Shown here: positions 1-4,487 of the stretch, piece by piece
How positions within the stretch are numbered: position 1 is the stretch's first letter
Layout of the letters: the number at the start of each line of letters is the position of its first letter
Notes under the pieces: generated by a model
The model's input: the letters and a program-made list of their open reading frames with translations, nothing else
Told to the model about the DNA's origin: nothing
The model's database searches: none
Translations under genes and position numbers: made by a program
Assembly: GCA_021737905.1 (NCBI GenBank)
Contig: JAIPDA010000158.1
Location: forward strand, 1-5,619
From: Rhodoferax sp.
GTDB lineage: Bacteria; Pseudomonadota; Gammaproteobacteria; Burkholderiales; Burkholderiaceae_C
Length of the DNA stretch: 5,619 nt
Direction of reading: 5' to 3'

Positions 1-1557
1 CCCCGCTGCGAAGCCCTGTCACTCATCTTTGCGATTGCCGACCACCCCTGGGTGGATAGCACCAACGGCGCAGCGGTGCGAATCGCCATGACCACCGTCC
101 AGGCTGGCGCGCATGAAGGGCGACTGCTCACCGTGCAAAGCGAGACCTCGCAAGACGATGGTGAAGTGGCCGTGGGCTTGAGTGAAAGCCGGGGGTTGCT
201 GCATGCGGATTTGCGGATCGGGGCGAATGTGGCGGCGGCGCGGGCGTTGAGAGCCAACCTCAATCTGAGCAATCGCGGCGTTCAGCTTTTTAGCGCTGGG
301 TTTATCGTGACGCGCAGCGAAGCCGCGCAACTGGGTCTTGGCAAAGTGCCCGGCCTTGAACAGCACATCCGCGAATACCGTAACGGCCGTGACCTGACGG
401 CCGCGCCGCGCGACGTGATGGTGATAGATCTTTTTGGGCTGAACGCTGAAGAGACGCGACTGCGTTTTCCAGCGGTTTATCAGTGGCTGCTTGAAAAGGT
501 GAAGCCCGAGCGGGATCAAAACAACCGCGACAGCAGACGCAAGTTTTGGTGGTTATTTGGTGAAACGAATCCGAAGCTTCGCCAACAATTGCAAAAGCTG
601 CCCCGCTACATCTCCACCGTTGAGACGGCCAAACATCGAGTTTTTCAATTCTTAGACGGCACAGTTTTACCCGACAACAAATTGGTGGCCATTGCCGTTA
701 GTGAGGCCATGATGCTTGGCGTTCTTTCCAGCAGTGTCCATCTGGATTGGACACTTGCCGCTGGGAGCACTTTGGAGGACCGGCCGGTCTACGTTAAAAC
801 GACCTGCTTCGAAACCTTCCCCTTCCCCAGCAAAGACACCGGCCTCACGCCTGCCCTGACTGAGCGCATCCGCGCCCTGGCAGAACAACTCGACGCCCAC
901 CGCAAAAAGCAGCAAGTCGCCCACCCCGAGCTCACGCTCACCGGCATGTACAACGTGCTCGAAAAATTGCGAAGCGGGGAAGCGCTCAACGCCAAAGACA
1001 AGACCCTTCACGAACAAGGCCTCGTGTCCGTGCTGCGCACCCTGCACGACGAACTCGACGCCGCCGTGCTCGCCGCCTACGGCTGGACAGACCTCGGCCC
1101 AGCGCCCAGCAAGCAAGACGAAGCCGCCCACCCCGCCTGGACCGACGCCCTCCTCCAGCGCTTGGTCGACCTCAACACCCGCCGCGCCGCAGAAGAAGCG
1201 GCCGGCACCATCCGCTGGCTCCGCCCCGAGTTCCAAAACCCAGCCCTACGTGACCAAGCCAGCCAAGCCGCCCAAGCGCATCAGGGCGAGATGGCCATGC
1301 CCGAGCAAGAAGAAGAAACCACAAGCGCCAGCGGCATTACCAACACCGCCATCCAACCCTGGCCCAACACCCTAGGCGAACAAATCAACGCGGTCACCCT
1401 CACCCTCAAAGCCAGCCCCCAAGCCATCAACGTGGATCACATCGCCGCCCAGTTCAAAGGCAAAGGCCGCTGGAAAGAACGCCTGCCAACCATCCTCGAA
1501 ACCCTGGTGGTGATTGGGCGGGCGCAGACGGATGGGCGGAATTGGCGCGGGATTTGA
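1..1557 (+). CDS. MmeI-like (type IIG-like) DNA adenine methyltransferase, C-terminal 518 residues, 5' truncated by window edge
   Basis: The frame is open from base 1 and stops with TGA at 1555-1557; the N-terminus, including any NPPY catalytic motif, lies upstream. GTG at 52 is internal, because the frame before it reads as protein (PRCEALSLIFAIADHPW). Residue numbers count from base 1. The segments WWLFGETNP (about 183-191), LPRYISTVETAKHRVFQFL (200-218) and TCFETFPFP (268-276) resemble the target-recognition and post-recognition regions of large MmeI/COG1002-type methylases of restriction or phage-defence systems. A helical region (about 277-370) follows, then an acidic linker (PEQEEETTS) and a terminal segment (about 453-518, ending GRNWRGI) that looks like a small winged-helix domain. 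Such enzymes methylate adenine in a specific DNA site; some also cleave, but whether this one has a nuclease cannot be seen. A methylase of DISARM or another multi-gene system is an alternative. GC falls to about 48% at 541-720 against about 70% further on. Confidence 0.85.
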   Translation, partial: PRCEALSLIFAIADHPWVDSTNGAAVRIAMTTVQAGAHEGRLLTVQSETSQDDGEVAVGLSESRGLLHADLRIGANVAAARALRANLNLSNRGVQLFSAGFIVTRSEAAQLGLGKVPGLEQHIREYRNGRDLTAAPRDVMVIDLFGLNAEETRLRFPAVYQWLLEKVKPERDQNNRDSRRKFWWLFGETNPKLRQQLQKLPRYISTVETAKHRVFQFLDGTVLPDNKLVAIAVSEAMMLGVLSSSVHLDWTLAAGSTLEDRPVYVKTTCFETFPFPSKDTGLTPALTERIRALAEQLDAHRKKQQVAHPELTLTGMYNVLEKLRSGEALNAKDKTLHEQGLVSVLRTLHDELDAAVLAAYGWTDLGPAPSKQDEAAHPAWTDALLQRLVDLNTRRAAEEAAGTIRWLRPEFQNPALRDQASQAAQAHQGEMAMPEQEEETTSASGITNTAIQPWPNTLGEQINAVTLTLKASPQAINVDHIAAQFKGKGRWKERLPTILETLVVIGRAQTDGRNWRGI

Positions 1558-1584
1558 TGTTTGAATTCAAACGAGAAAACGCGT

Positions 1585-2073
1585 ATGCGCAGGCAAATTT
1601 CGGCAGATGAATTAGCTGACCTTTTCCATCAGGCGGGCAAATGTCTCTGGCATCTTCTGTATCTTGAACATGCCTTACAGCATCTTTTGGTCCTTAACGT
1701 CGATTTGGCTCAAGGTACAGGTCGCACTCAACGGCAAGTTGATGAATTTCTTGAAAAAAGGCGTGGCGCTACGCTTGGGAATGCCATACGAGATGCAGAA
1801 AAAAGCGAGGCGCTTCCAAGCAGTCTGCTTGAAACTCTCAGAAATCTAAAGGGAGAACGGGACTGGTTGATTCATAAGGCACTGAACCAGCATGGGGATG
1901 CGCTGTACACCAGCGAAGGCCGCGACCTCGTCTTTTCGCGCTTAAAGAAATTGGCTCAAGACGCTATCGATTTGCAACTCTCCGTCGCGAAGCATTCCCT
2001 AAGGGGCTTGGATCCCGTGAAGATTGAATCGACCGCGCAGCAGAAACTTGCAGATCTTAAAGGCGAGCCTTAA
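1585..2073 (+). CDS. HEPN-like domain protein with R-x4-H motif, linked to the methyltransferase gene
   Basis: The protein has 162 residues from ATG 1585, which has a weak GAG-type ribosome site about 9 nt upstream. A TTG at 1561, in frame and 3 bp after the methyltransferase stop, would add eight residues. The sequence is almost all helical, with no signal peptide or membrane segment. Residues 91-97 read ERDWLIH: Arg92, polar Asp93 and His97 fit the R-(polar)-x3-H form of the R-x4-6-H motif of HEPN domains, many of which are metal-independent RNases in toxin-antitoxin, CRISPR and abortive-infection systems. The helix before it (WHLLYLEHALQHLL, about 22-35) and the one after it (LVFSRLKKLAQDAIDLQ) suit a HEPN helical bundle. 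GC is about 46-48% over its first 240 bases, well below the gene upstream, which suggests separate acquisition. I do not recognise a named family. RNase activity and a role beside the methylase are inferred; a non-catalytic helical protein with a chance motif is the alternative. Confidence 0.8.
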   Translation: MRRQISADELADLFHQAGKCLWHLLYLEHALQHLLVLNVDLAQGTGRTQRQVDEFLEKRRGATLGNAIRDAEKSEALPSSLLETLRNLKGERDWLIHKALNQHGDALYTSEGRDLVFSRLKKLAQDAIDLQLSVAKHSLRGLDPVKIESTAQQKLADLKGEP

Positions 2074-2160
2074 GTGGCGGGCAGCAATGCTCAGACAAGC
2101 ACTTGGGTATGGTCGGCCACGCTGGGTTAGACAGCACATCGTGCAATTGTCTACACAAAT
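2074..2160. other. intergenic spacer ahead of the brnT operon
   Basis: This 87-bp spacer separates the HEPN-like gene from brnT. It holds a short inverted repeat, GCAC-ATC-GTGC (2134-2144), next to CAATTG (2144-2149) and the longer palindrome over the brnT start. I see no convincing sigma-70 promoter, no Shine-Dalgarno sequence before the GTG start, and no terminator for the upstream genes. The brnT operon may therefore be read from a weak regulated promoter here, with a short or absent leader, or partly from upstream. Confidence 0.4.
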
Positions 2161-2165
2161 GTGTA
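2152..2165. promoter_or_regulatory. perfect inverted repeat over the brnT start, candidate BrnA/BrnT operator
   Basis: TACACA-AA-TGTGTA is a perfect 6-bp inverted repeat with a 2-bp spacer that covers the proposed GTG start of brnT at 2161. Ribbon-helix-helix antitoxins such as BrnA bind palindromic DNA and repress their own operon, so this is the natural candidate operator. The sequence shows only the symmetry; binding is inferred. Confidence 0.5.
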
Positions 2166-2451
2166 TGCTAAGTTCGTTGGCTTCGACTGGGACGAAGGCA
2201 ACTGGCCCAAGTGCGGCAAGCACGGCGTTTCCCGCGAGGAGGTGGAGGCTGTGCTGCTCAGCACGCCAGCCGTGATGCCAGACCCGCATACCGACGAACC
2301 GCGCATGAGAGCCATCGGGAAGACGTCAGAAGGGCGCTACGTCTTTCTGGTTTTCATTCTGCGTGAGCAGAGCGGAAGTGCCCTGCTTAGACCCATCAGC
2401 GCACGCTACATGCATCAGAAAGAGGTGGATCACTATGAACGGCAAAACTAA
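2161..2451 (+). CDS. brnT: BrnT family toxin (type II toxin-antitoxin ribonuclease)
   Basis: The 96-residue protein matches the BrnT (DUF497) pattern: FDWDEGNWPKCGKHGVSREEVEAV at residues 8-31 is the family's opening strand, the K-HGV motif and the following helix. RMRAIGKTSEGRYVFLVFILRE (49-69) forms the central strands, and PISARYMHQKEVDHYE (78-93) is the C-terminal helix with the ISAR motif. BrnT has a RelE-like fold, cleaves RNA and stops growth until bound by BrnA. GTG 2161 is the only plausible start: the frame closes with TAG at 2128-2130, and the protein from GTG has family length. It has no clear ribosome site, which would keep expression low or point to a leaderless transcript. It overlaps the antitoxin gene by 17 bp, as expected for translational coupling, with the toxin first as in classic brnTA. 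Confidence 0.9.
   Translation: MYAKFVGFDWDEGNWPKCGKHGVSREEVEAVLLSTPAVMPDPHTDEPRMRAIGKTSEGRYVFLVFILREQSGSALLRPISARYMHQKEVDHYERQN
2421..2428 (+). promoter_or_regulatory. strong ribosome binding site for the brnA-like gene
   Basis: AGAGGTGG lies inside the 3' end of brnT, 6 nt before ATG 2435. It settles that start over the upstream in-frame ATG at 2363, which is deep inside brnT. A strong site for the antitoxin beside a poor one for the toxin fits the excess of antitoxin that such operons need. Confidence 0.7.
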
Positions 2452-2698
2452 GCCCATGCCATCGCTGCCCTCGGACGACGCAGCCGAAGACTTCGTGGCC
2501 AACGCTGACCTGACCAGCTACGACCTGAGCGGCTTCAAGCCGATGCATTTTGAGATTGAGCCCAAGTCGGCCGCGCTGAATATGCGCCTGCCGGCGTCAT
2601 TGCTAGAAGCGCTTAAAAGCAAAGCCAAGGCCAAAGGCGTGCCGTACACCCGCTATGTACGCATGCTTTTGGAAAACGATGTGGGCCGGCGGAGCTAG
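2435..2698 (+). CDS. brnA: BrnA-like CopG-type (ribbon-helix-helix) antitoxin
   Basis: The 87-residue protein starts at ATG 2435. Residues 1-45 are acidic and probably extended (DDAAEDFVANADLTSYDLSGF), as in toxin-wrapping segments. Residues 48-82 (LNMRLPASLLEALKSKAKAKGVPYTRYVRMLLEND) are a clear ribbon-helix-helix DNA-binding module: a strand with NMRLP, helix 1, the KGVPYTRYVR turn and helix 2. This is the layout of BrnA and related CopG-type antitoxins, which neutralise BrnT and repress the shared operon as part of the complex. Overlap with brnT makes the pairing very likely. The symbol is given by position and fold; it could belong to a neighbouring CopG antitoxin family rather than BrnA in the strict sense. 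Confidence 0.88.
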   Translation: MNGKTKPMPSLPSDDAAEDFVANADLTSYDLSGFKPMHFEIEPKSAALNMRLPASLLEALKSKAKAKGVPYTRYVRMLLENDVGRRS

Positions 2699-2706
2699 GT
2701 CTGTAG

Positions 2707-3105
2707 ATGAATGCCGGCATGCAAGCAGCCCGTCACACCCATGGTGATGCCTCCGCTCTCTTGTCCAAAGCGACAGCGCGTGCTGCCGAGCTGCTGCAGC
2801 TTAACAACGATAGTTTGGCGCGGGTCATTGGCGTGAGTGAGCCCACCATTGCAAGCGTTCGCGCAGGCCGTGGCATTGATCCGGCGACCCAGGAAGGTCA
2901 ACTGGCTTTGTTGCTCGTGCGGGTGTTCCGGTCACTCGACCCTTTGGTGGGTGGTGATGAGGCCAAGCGCATTGCATGGATGCACAGCCACAACAAGGCG
3001 CTGCAAGGCGTGCCCGCCAAGCTGGTCGAAAACCCCGAGGGCTTGGAGGCCACGCTGGCTTACCTGGACGGCATGCGCGGACCGCGTTTCGAATGGGAAG
3101 ACTGA
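2707..3105 (+). CDS. Xre/MbcA/ParS-type antitoxin (DUF2384), no RES toxin gene beside it
   Basis: The protein has 132 residues. Residues about 25-57 (AAELLQLNNDSLARVIGVSEPTIASVRAGRG) form an Xre-like helix-turn-helix. Residues about 65-122 (QLALLLVRVFRSLDPLVGGDEAKRIAWMHSHNKALQGVPAKLVENPEGLEATLAYL) are the MbcA/ParS toxin-binding domain; the W-x-H/N-x-AL-x-G-x-P pattern and the final helix are typical. In this family the antitoxin normally precedes, often overlapping, a RES-domain toxin that attacks NAD+. Here no RES-like frame follows: convergent genes begin within 150 bp and a terminator lies between. The gene starts 8 bp after brnA, so it is probably co-transcribed with brnTA. It may be an orphan left by toxin loss, a regulator recruited to brnTA, or a partner for a RES toxin elsewhere in the genome. 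ATG 2719 is a possible later start. Confidence 0.88.
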   Translation: MNAGMQAARHTHGDASALLSKATARAAELLQLNNDSLARVIGVSEPTIASVRAGRGIDPATQEGQLALLLVRVFRSLDPLVGGDEAKRIAWMHSHNKALQGVPAKLVENPEGLEATLAYLDGMRGPRFEWED

Positions 3106-3112
3106 CGTCATA

Positions 3113-3209
3113 ACAGTGGCGCGGTGACACCAGAACGGCTTTGCCGACTGCTCCGTGCGGTCACCGTATGACGGCCCCTTCATGGGGCCGACTTCTTTTG
3201 TGCCACTGT
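3113..3209. repeat. nested inverted repeats in the convergent intergenic region
   Basis: An 8-bp perfect outer pair (ACAGTGGC at 3113-3120, GCCACTGT at 3202-3209) encloses a 7-bp pair (CGGTGAC at 3122-3128, GTCACCG at 3160-3166), which itself holds CGGC-TTT-GCCG, and then the terminator hairpin. Folded together they would make a branched structure covering nearly the whole gap. It may be the 3' end of the plus-strand TA transcript, a small structured RNA or a remnant of a mobile element; the sequence does not decide between these. Confidence 0.4.
3172..3199 (+). terminator. rho-independent terminator for the brnTA-DUF2384 operon
   Basis: CGGCCCC-TTCAT-GGGGCCG is a 7-bp GC-rich stem with a 5-nt loop, followed by ACTTCTTTT as the T-rich tail. 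It lies 66 bp after the DUF2384 stop and faces the plus strand. No T-run follows it on the minus strand, so it should not stop the convergent operon equally well. Confidence 0.75.
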
Positions 3210-3211
3210 CT

Positions 3212-3232
3212 CTCGCTGCAAGCCAAAGCGAG
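3212..3232 (-). terminator. possible weak hairpin after the HTH antitoxin gene
   Basis: CTCGCT at 3212-3217 pairs with AGCGAG at 3227-3232 around a 9-nt loop, 22 bp beyond the stop of the minus-strand HTH antitoxin gene. There is no T-tract on the minus strand after it, so it is at best a weak or rho-assisted stop and may be chance. Confidence 0.2.
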
Positions 3233-3254
3233 CTTTAGCTGCTGGGCTACGCCC

Positions 3255-3599
3255 TCACAGCACAGCATCCAACCCCTTGCGCTCCAGCAAGTTCAGCAAC
3301 TTCAGCGAAGGGCCACTGGGGTGCTTCTCACCAATTTCCCATTTCCGCACGGTTGACGCACTGGTGTTCAGCACTGACGCCAGCACGGTCTGGCTGAGTT
3401 TGAGGTTTTCTCGAAGTGCGCGAATGCGCACGCTGTCGTACGGCGGGATGGGCTCCATGCACAGCGCCTCAATCTTTTGCAGCTTGCGCTTGTCAATAAA
3501 GCCCAGTCGGTCCAGATCGGCGGCTGTTTCGCAGACGGTCTGAAGAATCCGGCTCTTGGCTTTTTTGGGTTCGGGACCCGGCTTGGTTTTAGTGGTCAT
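3255..3599 (-). CDS. HigA/NadS-like HTH antitoxin of the RelE/HigB-like pair
   Basis: The 114-residue protein starts at ATG 3599. Its lysine-rich N-terminus is followed by a helical segment (RILQTVCETAADLDRLGFIDKRKLQKIEALC, about 17-47) and then PIPPYDSVRIRALRENLKLSQTVLASVLNTSASTVRKWEIGEKHPSGPSLKLLNLLERKGLDAVL. That last part is a textbook Xre-type helix-turn-helix (SQTVLASVLNTSASTVRKWE, about 69-88) with the GPSLKLLNLLERKGL tail common in antitoxins paired with PF06296-type RelE toxins. It should bind and silence the toxin and repress the operon at the palindrome upstream. A good ribosome site fixes the start, and the gene overlaps the toxin's 3' end by 11 bp. The toxin-first order is usual for this type. 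The protein is not related in fold to the DUF2384 or CopG antitoxins on the other strand. Confidence 0.9.
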   Translation of the reverse strand: MTTKTKPGPEPKKAKSRILQTVCETAADLDRLGFIDKRKLQKIEALCMEPIPPYDSVRIRALRENLKLSQTVLASVLNTSASTVRKWEIGEKHPSGPSLKLLNLLERKGLDAVL

Positions 3600-3966
3600 G
3601 GCAAATCTCCTGCAAGGTGCCGTCTTCCACGGCGTGAAGCAACTGGCTTGGTGTGAGGCTCAAAAGAGATCTGGCTAATATTTGCAGGGCTTCAAGTTCT
3701 GTAGGCGAGACGTTGGCCTTTTCGTTTTTTTCAAATCCGAAAACGAAGAACCAACCACTGGCTTTGCGGGTAGCCACCAGGGTTCGTGCACCGCCTCGCT
3801 TCCCTTTGCCAGGCAGGGCGACTCGCTTCTTCACCATATCGCTACCCAGATCAGCGTCAATCAGCCCAGCCATCATCTCGTTCACGGCAATGCAAAGCGC
3901 AACATCGGTCAAGTCCGTCTTGCGCATCCAACGCAAGAACTGACGGGTTTTGAAGACTCGACGCAT
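3589..3966 (-). CDS. RelE/HigB-like toxin (PF06296-type), type II TA ribonuclease
   Basis: From ATG 3966 the protein is 125 residues, the usual size for this family; longer starts at 3993 and 4017 would put the operator inside the gene and add a non-conserved leader. FKTRQFLRWMRKTDLTDVALCIAVNEMMAGLIDADLG (5-41), the basic VKKRVALPGKGKRGGARTLVATRK (45-68) and FFVFGFEKNEKANVSPTELEALQILA (73-98) follow the pattern of RelE-like toxins of the HigB/PF06296 group. The KKR and R-x-x-V basic clusters are likely RNA-binding or catalytic surfaces. Related toxins cleave mRNA on the ribosome, which makes them growth inhibitors; the exact target here is not visible. The gene is intact, starts 29 bp after the phosphatase stop and overlaps its antitoxin gene. 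Its lower GC than purH suggests transfer as a TA module. Confidence 0.9.
   Translation of the reverse strand: MRRVFKTRQFLRWMRKTDLTDVALCIAVNEMMAGLIDADLGSDMVKKRVALPGKGKRGGARTLVATRKASGWFFVFGFEKNEKANVSPTELEALQILARSLLSLTPSQLLHAVEDGTLQEICHDH
3607..3611 (-). promoter_or_regulatory. ribosome binding site for the HTH antitoxin gene
   Basis: On the minus strand AGGAG lies 7 nt before ATG 3599, within the end of the toxin gene. It supports the chosen start and suggests strong, coupled antitoxin translation, in contrast to the toxin gene, which has no clear ribosome site. Confidence 0.65.
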
Positions 3967-3973
3967 GAAGCAA

Positions 3974-4003
3974 AGTATGCCACTAAGTGGCATCTTTATC
4001 CAA
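3974..4003 (-). promoter_or_regulatory. candidate promoter of the HigBA-like operon
   Basis: On the minus strand TTGGAT (3998-4003) could be a -35 and CATACT (3974-3979) a -10, with 18 bp between. The -10 matches four of six consensus bases and the -35 only three, so this is tentative. Transcription would start only a few bases before ATG 3966, giving a very short leader, which agrees with the missing ribosome site. It overlaps the end of the phosphatase gene. Confidence 0.35.
3977..3993. promoter_or_regulatory. 17-bp perfect palindrome, candidate operator of the HigBA-like operon
   Basis: ATGCCACT-A-AGTGGCAT is a perfect 8-bp inverted repeat around one base, 11 bp before the toxin start and between the candidate -35 and -10 elements. 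Its length, symmetry and place are those expected of a binding site for a dimeric HTH antitoxin that represses its own operon. Confidence 0.65.
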
Positions 4004-4466
4004 CCACCCCCCGGCAATGCGCCACCAGCCCCGTCACCCCATCCTCCACCAAGTCCAGGACGCGCTCAAACTCGGCCGCTTCGCCGTAGTACGGGTCGGG
4101 CACCACGGTGTCTGAATACTGGCGGAAGAACTCGGCCAGTCTGCGCACTTTCTTGAGGTGCTGGGGCGGGCACATGGCTTCCGTCAGGGCTTGGTTGTCC
4201 CAGTCCATGGTGAGGATGAGATCGAAGCGCTCGAAGTCTTCGTCAGTCACTTGCCGGGCGCGCAGGGGTGCCAGGTCGTAGCCGCGCTGGGCGGCGTGCT
4301 TTTGGCTGCGGGCGTGAGGCGCTTTGCCGGGGTGGTAGTTGTGGGTGCCGGCTGAATCAACGGTGATGCGCTCGGCCAGGCCGGCTTGTTCAAGGTGCTG
4401 GCGCATGACGCCTTCAGCCGTGGGGCTGCGGCAGATGTTCCCCATGCAGACAAAGAGGATGTTCAT
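3996..4466 (-). CDS. low-molecular-weight protein tyrosine phosphatase
   Basis: From ATG 4466 the protein is 156 residues, normal for the family. The start is set by MNILFVCMGNICRSP: the P-loop C-x5-R-S (Cys7, Arg13, Ser14) sits at the extreme N-terminus as in all members, so the longer in-frame start at 4478 is unlikely. The general acid is Asp124 in DPYYGE (124-129), and DSAGTHNYHPG (37-47) and FDLILTMDWDN (81-91) are further family signatures. It is a cytosolic enzyme that removes phosphate from phosphotyrosine through a cysteinyl-phosphate intermediate. Bacterial members often act on tyrosine kinases of polysaccharide export, but no such genes are visible, so the substrate is unknown. It begins 21 bp after purH on the same strand and is probably co-transcribed with it. 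Arsenate reductase of the same fold is unlikely given the DPYYGE motif. Confidence 0.95.
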   Translation of the reverse strand: MNILFVCMGNICRSPTAEGVMRQHLEQAGLAERITVDSAGTHNYHPGKAPHARSQKHAAQRGYDLAPLRARQVTDEDFERFDLILTMDWDNQALTEAMCPPQHLKKVRRLAEFFRQYSDTVVPDPYYGEAAEFERVLDLVEDGVTGLVAHCRGVVG

Positions 4467-4487
4467 AAGCCTGAACAAAAACGAGAT

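Noticed and set aside
667..1236. Long minus-strand open frame of 189 codons opposite the methyltransferase, with others at 19-519 and 789-1001
   Set aside because: These are antisense shadows of a GC-rich gene; the proteins are low-complexity and unlike any family, while the plus strand has clear methylase motifs.
2126..2132. GTTAGAC matches the GTTRRRY core of an integron attC site, which would suit a TA cassette array
   Set aside because: There is no matching RYYYAAC partner at a suitable distance and no repeated element between the other TA genes, so it is probably chance.
2127..2155. TTAGAC and TCTACA with 17-bp spacing as a brnT promoter
   Set aside because: Only two and three of six bases match the sigma-70 consensus, too weak to list as a feature.
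3141..3356. Plus-strand open frame after the DUF2384 gene, considered as the missing RES toxin
   Set aside because: The 71-residue translation has no RES-like features, overlaps the terminator and runs antisense into the HTH antitoxin gene.
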